Shown piece by piece: positions 62,097-64,000 of a stretch of 64,000 nt of DNA (its first letter is position 1; every line of letters starts with the position of its first letter). Where the stretch lies: the NCBI GenBank assembly GCA_004299305.1, contig SCPZ01000096.1, positions 1 through 64,000 of the forward strand. Direction: 5' to 3'. This stretch comes from Methylobacter sp. (lineage in GTDB: Bacteria; Pseudomonadota; Gammaproteobacteria; Methylococcales; Methylomonadaceae). Made by a program: the position numbers and the translations under genes. A model generated the notes under the pieces. It was not told the DNA's origin. It saw only the letters and a program-made list of their open reading frames with translations, and did not search any database.

Positions 62097-63858
62097 TATA
62101 CGCCCCGACCATTTGCAAATAGTTCAAAAAATTTTGCAGCGGCATGTTCCGCAGTATGCCGTGTGGGCATTTGGTTCTCGCGCCAAGTGGACGGCCAAGG
62201 ATTATTCGGATCTGGACTTATGCGTCGTTTCCGATAAGGCGCTGGATTTTCGTGTCTTGGGTGCCTTGGCGGAAGATTTCTCCGAATCTGATTTGCCCTA
62301 CAAAGTGGATGTGGTGGATTGGGCCACGACCAGCGAGTCGTTCCGAAAAATTATCGAGCAAGACAAGGTAGTTATTAAGAAAGAACAGCAAACGCAAATT
62401 AGCCATGTAGGTCGGGTTAGCCCATCGGGCGTAACCCGACAGGCTGCGGATGCACCTGCGAACGAAGATGTCGGGTTACACTACGTTAACCCGACCGCGA
62501 TTGATTGGCCGATTTTACCTTTAGAAGAGTGTCTTGACGCGCTAATCGACTACCGAGGGAAGACACCGGAGAAAACAAACTCAGGTATTCCATTGGTTAC
62601 GGCGAAAATTATCAAAGGCGGCCGAATTGAGAAGGCATCTGAGTTCATATCAAAAGATGGTTACGACGCATGGATGCGTAGAGGTATTCCACAAGCCGGT
62701 GATGTCGTGATGACAACTGAAGCCCCTCTTGGAGAGGTCGCTCAACTTGGCAAGGAAAAGATCGCACTCGCTCAGCGAGTAGTTACGCTCCGTGGGAAAT
62801 CTGGCCTTTTGGATAGCACGTATCTTTTGTATTTGCTGCAAACCGAAGAGATGCAAGAGCAGCTAAAGGCTCGTGCAACCGGAACAACGGTTTTGGGCAT
62901 CAAGCAAAGCGAACTGCGTAAAATATCAGTAACCCTCCCACCAATCGACTTGCAGAGAAGTTCTGCGTCTGTACTTGCTGCAATCGACGCACGAATTGAC
63001 ATACTACGCGAAACCAACGCCACCCTCGAAGCCATCGCCCAAGCCCTGTTCAAATCCTGGTTCGTGGACTTCGACCCCGTGCGCGCCAAACAGCAAGGCC
63101 GCGAGCCGGAAGGCGCTGTACAGGGATGTACGAGTGCCGCTGAAGGCAGGATTCCGGTAGCGGCCCTGGATACAGAAACCGCCGCGCTCTTTCCCGACAG
63201 CTTCGAAGAATCAGAACTGGGCTTGGTGCCGAAGGGGTGGCGGGCTGGAAATATTGGCGACAATGCGATTTATCTGAGTCGTGGAATTTCACCAAAGTAT
63301 TTAGAGGAAGGTGGCGTTTTGGTTATTAATCAAAAGTGTATCCGCGACTTTATCCTTGATCTCAGTAAAGCGCGTCGGCACGATCCTTTACAAAGAAAGA
63401 TTGATGGGCGCGAACTATCTATCGGTGATATTTTGGTAAATTCAACTGGCGTCGGAACACTAGGGCGCGTTGCTCAAGTCCTGTCCTCTGACGAGTTGAT
63501 GATAGTGGATTCACACGTTACGGTTATACGCGCAAGCGAAAATTTAACATGGAATTATCTCGGTCTTTCGATGATGCGAAGACAAGTTGAGATTGAAAGT
63601 CTGGGAGAAGGATCGACCGGTCAAACCGAATTAAATCGAAGTAAACTTGCTGCTTTGAAGCTAATCATTCCACCTAAAGAAATCTTACTTGCATTTGATG
63701 AAATTGCACTTCCTTTGCGTCAAAGATTTGCAGGCAACCTTAAACAAGCCCAAACCCTAGCCACCCTACGCGACACCCTGCTCCCCCGCCTGATCTCCGG
63801 CCAGCTGCGCCTGCCGGATACGGCGGAAATAGGCACCGAAACCATCAACGGAAGCTGA
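62086..63858 (+). CDS. MntA antitoxin fused to type I specificity subunit HsdS
   Basis: A 590-residue fusion. Residues 1-105 are a minimal nucleotidyltransferase: FGSRAKWTAKDYSDLDLCVV fits GS-x10-D-x-D, and VDVVDWA gives the third acid. Residues about 106-138 are repeat-encoded linker. Residues 140-590 are HsdS with two target-recognition domains: WPILPLEECLDALIDYRGKT starts the first, ATLEAIAQALFKSWFVDF is the central conserved helix, LVPKGWRAGNIGD starts the second, and LATLRDTLLPRLISGQLRL is the C-terminal conserved region. HsdS lacks its own start codon. Residues about 340-358 (AVQGCTSAAEGRIPVAA) may be another repeat-derived insert. Confidence 0.92.
   Translation: MLIDIRPDHLQIVQKILQRHVPQYAVWAFGSRAKWTAKDYSDLDLCVVSDKALDFRVLGALAEDFSESDLPYKVDVVDWATTSESFRKIIEQDKVVIKKEQQTQISHVGRVSPSGVTRQAADAPANEDVGLHYVNPTAIDWPILPLEECLDALIDYRGKTPEKTNSGIPLVTAKIIKGGRIEKASEFISKDGYDAWMRRGIPQAGDVVMTTEAPLGEVAQLGKEKIALAQRVVTLRGKSGLLDSTYLLYLLQTEEMQEQLKARATGTTVLGIKQSELRKISVTLPPIDLQRSSASVLAAIDARIDILRETNATLEAIAQALFKSWFVDFDPVRAKQQGREPEGAVQGCTSAAEGRIPVAALDTETAALFPDSFEESELGLVPKGWRAGNIGDNAIYLSRGISPKYLEEGGVLVINQKCIRDFILDLSKARRHDPLQRKIDGRELSIGDILVNSTGVGTLGRVAQVLSSDELMIVDSHVTVIRASENLTWNYLGLSMMRRQVEIESLGEGSTGQTELNRSKLAALKLIIPPKEILLAFDEIALPLRQRFAGNLKQAQTLATLRDTLLPRLISGQLRLPDTAEIGTETINGS
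62404..62497. repeat. palindromic repeat forming the MntA-HsdS linker
   Basis: GTCGGGTTAG...GTAACCCGAC (62411-62440) and GTCGGGTTA...GTTAACCCGAC (62470-62495) are two hairpins of one family. The related CGGGTTACG repeat occurs at 61541. Both are read in frame through the fusion gene. Confidence 0.85.
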
Positions 63859-63859
63859 T

Positions 63860-64000
63860 ATGGCACTGAACTTAGGCAAGCGCCTGATCGAACGCTTGCA
63901 AACCAACCCGGACACCAGCTACACGGCGCGTGAGATTGCGCTGTGGGTTTTTGAAAATTTTCCTGACGAATGCGCCGAGAAGAAGGCGGCCAGCACCGGG
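63860..64000 (+). CDS. 5' end of an HTH-domain protein of the hsd locus (partial)
   Basis: A frame starting MALNLGKRLIERLQTNPDTS, 1 bp after the hsdS stop, runs off the right edge; 47 residues are visible. YTAREIALWVFENFPDECAE resembles the N-terminal helix-turn-helix of HrgA-like proteins found beside restriction genes. hsdR is not visible and may lie further right. Confidence 0.7.
   Translation, partial: MALNLGKRLIERLQTNPDTSYTAREIALWVFENFPDECAEKKAASTG

Overview
The window looks like chromosomal DNA of a gammaproteobacterium. The gene content (cytochrome c oxidase operon, nif accessory genes, bacteriohemerythrin, a bufferin-type copper peptide operon, a TIGR04073 exosortase-associated protein and dense palindromic repeats) best fits a Methylococcales methanotroph such as a Methylobacter or Methylomonas relative. 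No methane oxidation gene is present, so this placement is inference.

Layout. 0.7-4.5 kb: a RimK-like ATP-grasp, an M14-like deacylase and a GNAT/C39 protein form a peptide-modification cluster. 4.7-7.4 kb: SRP RNA followed by dnaX-ybaB-recR. 7.5-11.4 kb: HIT protein, cupin lipoprotein, TIGR04073 protein and tex. 12-16 kb: a bufferin operon with an EGxC-repeat precursor, an unrecognised 39-residue peptide, the MNIO enzyme BufB, its partner BufC, an HD-GYP protein and DoxX. 16-23.5 kb: a redox and detoxification island with LysR and AraC regulators and an ECF sigma/anti-sigma pair. 23.6-29.1 kb: biotin genes bioBFHCD, then comF. 29.1-32.8 kb: zur with its own Zur box, a DUF1348/TetR pair with twin operators, and toxin-antitoxin genes. 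33-40.7 kb: nif accessory genes (nifB, ferredoxins, a nitrogenase-associated ArsC-like protein, a flavodiiron protein, nifQ) behind a NifA/sigma-54 promoter, ending in a chemoreceptor. 41-44.4 kb: fructosamine kinase-like protein, diguanylate cyclase, O-methyltransferase. 44.6-55.6 kb, minus strand: coxB-ctaD-ctaG-coxC, SURF1, an SCO-like protein, ctaA fused in frame to ftsY, ftsE, ftsX, and rpoH preceded by a CIRCE element. 55.8-58.2 kb: bacteriohemerythrin and a large lipoprotein. 58.6-64 kb: a type I restriction-modification locus holding a DUF1016 nuclease and a HEPN/MntA toxin-antitoxin module, with MntA fused to HsdS.

Three themes stand out. First, two gene fusions are unusual: heme A synthase with the SRP receptor FtsY, and the MntA antitoxin with the restriction specificity subunit HsdS. 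Second, small palindromic elements have entered genes without breaking the frame: 243 bp in bioH and 144 bp in hsdM, both multiples of three with terminal inverted repeats, plus the MntA-HsdS linker and the 3' end of the fructosamine kinase gene. Some elements are nested inside others. Third, several regulatory sites are readable directly: Zur box, NifA site plus -24/-12 promoter, twin TetR operators, and CIRCE before rpoH.
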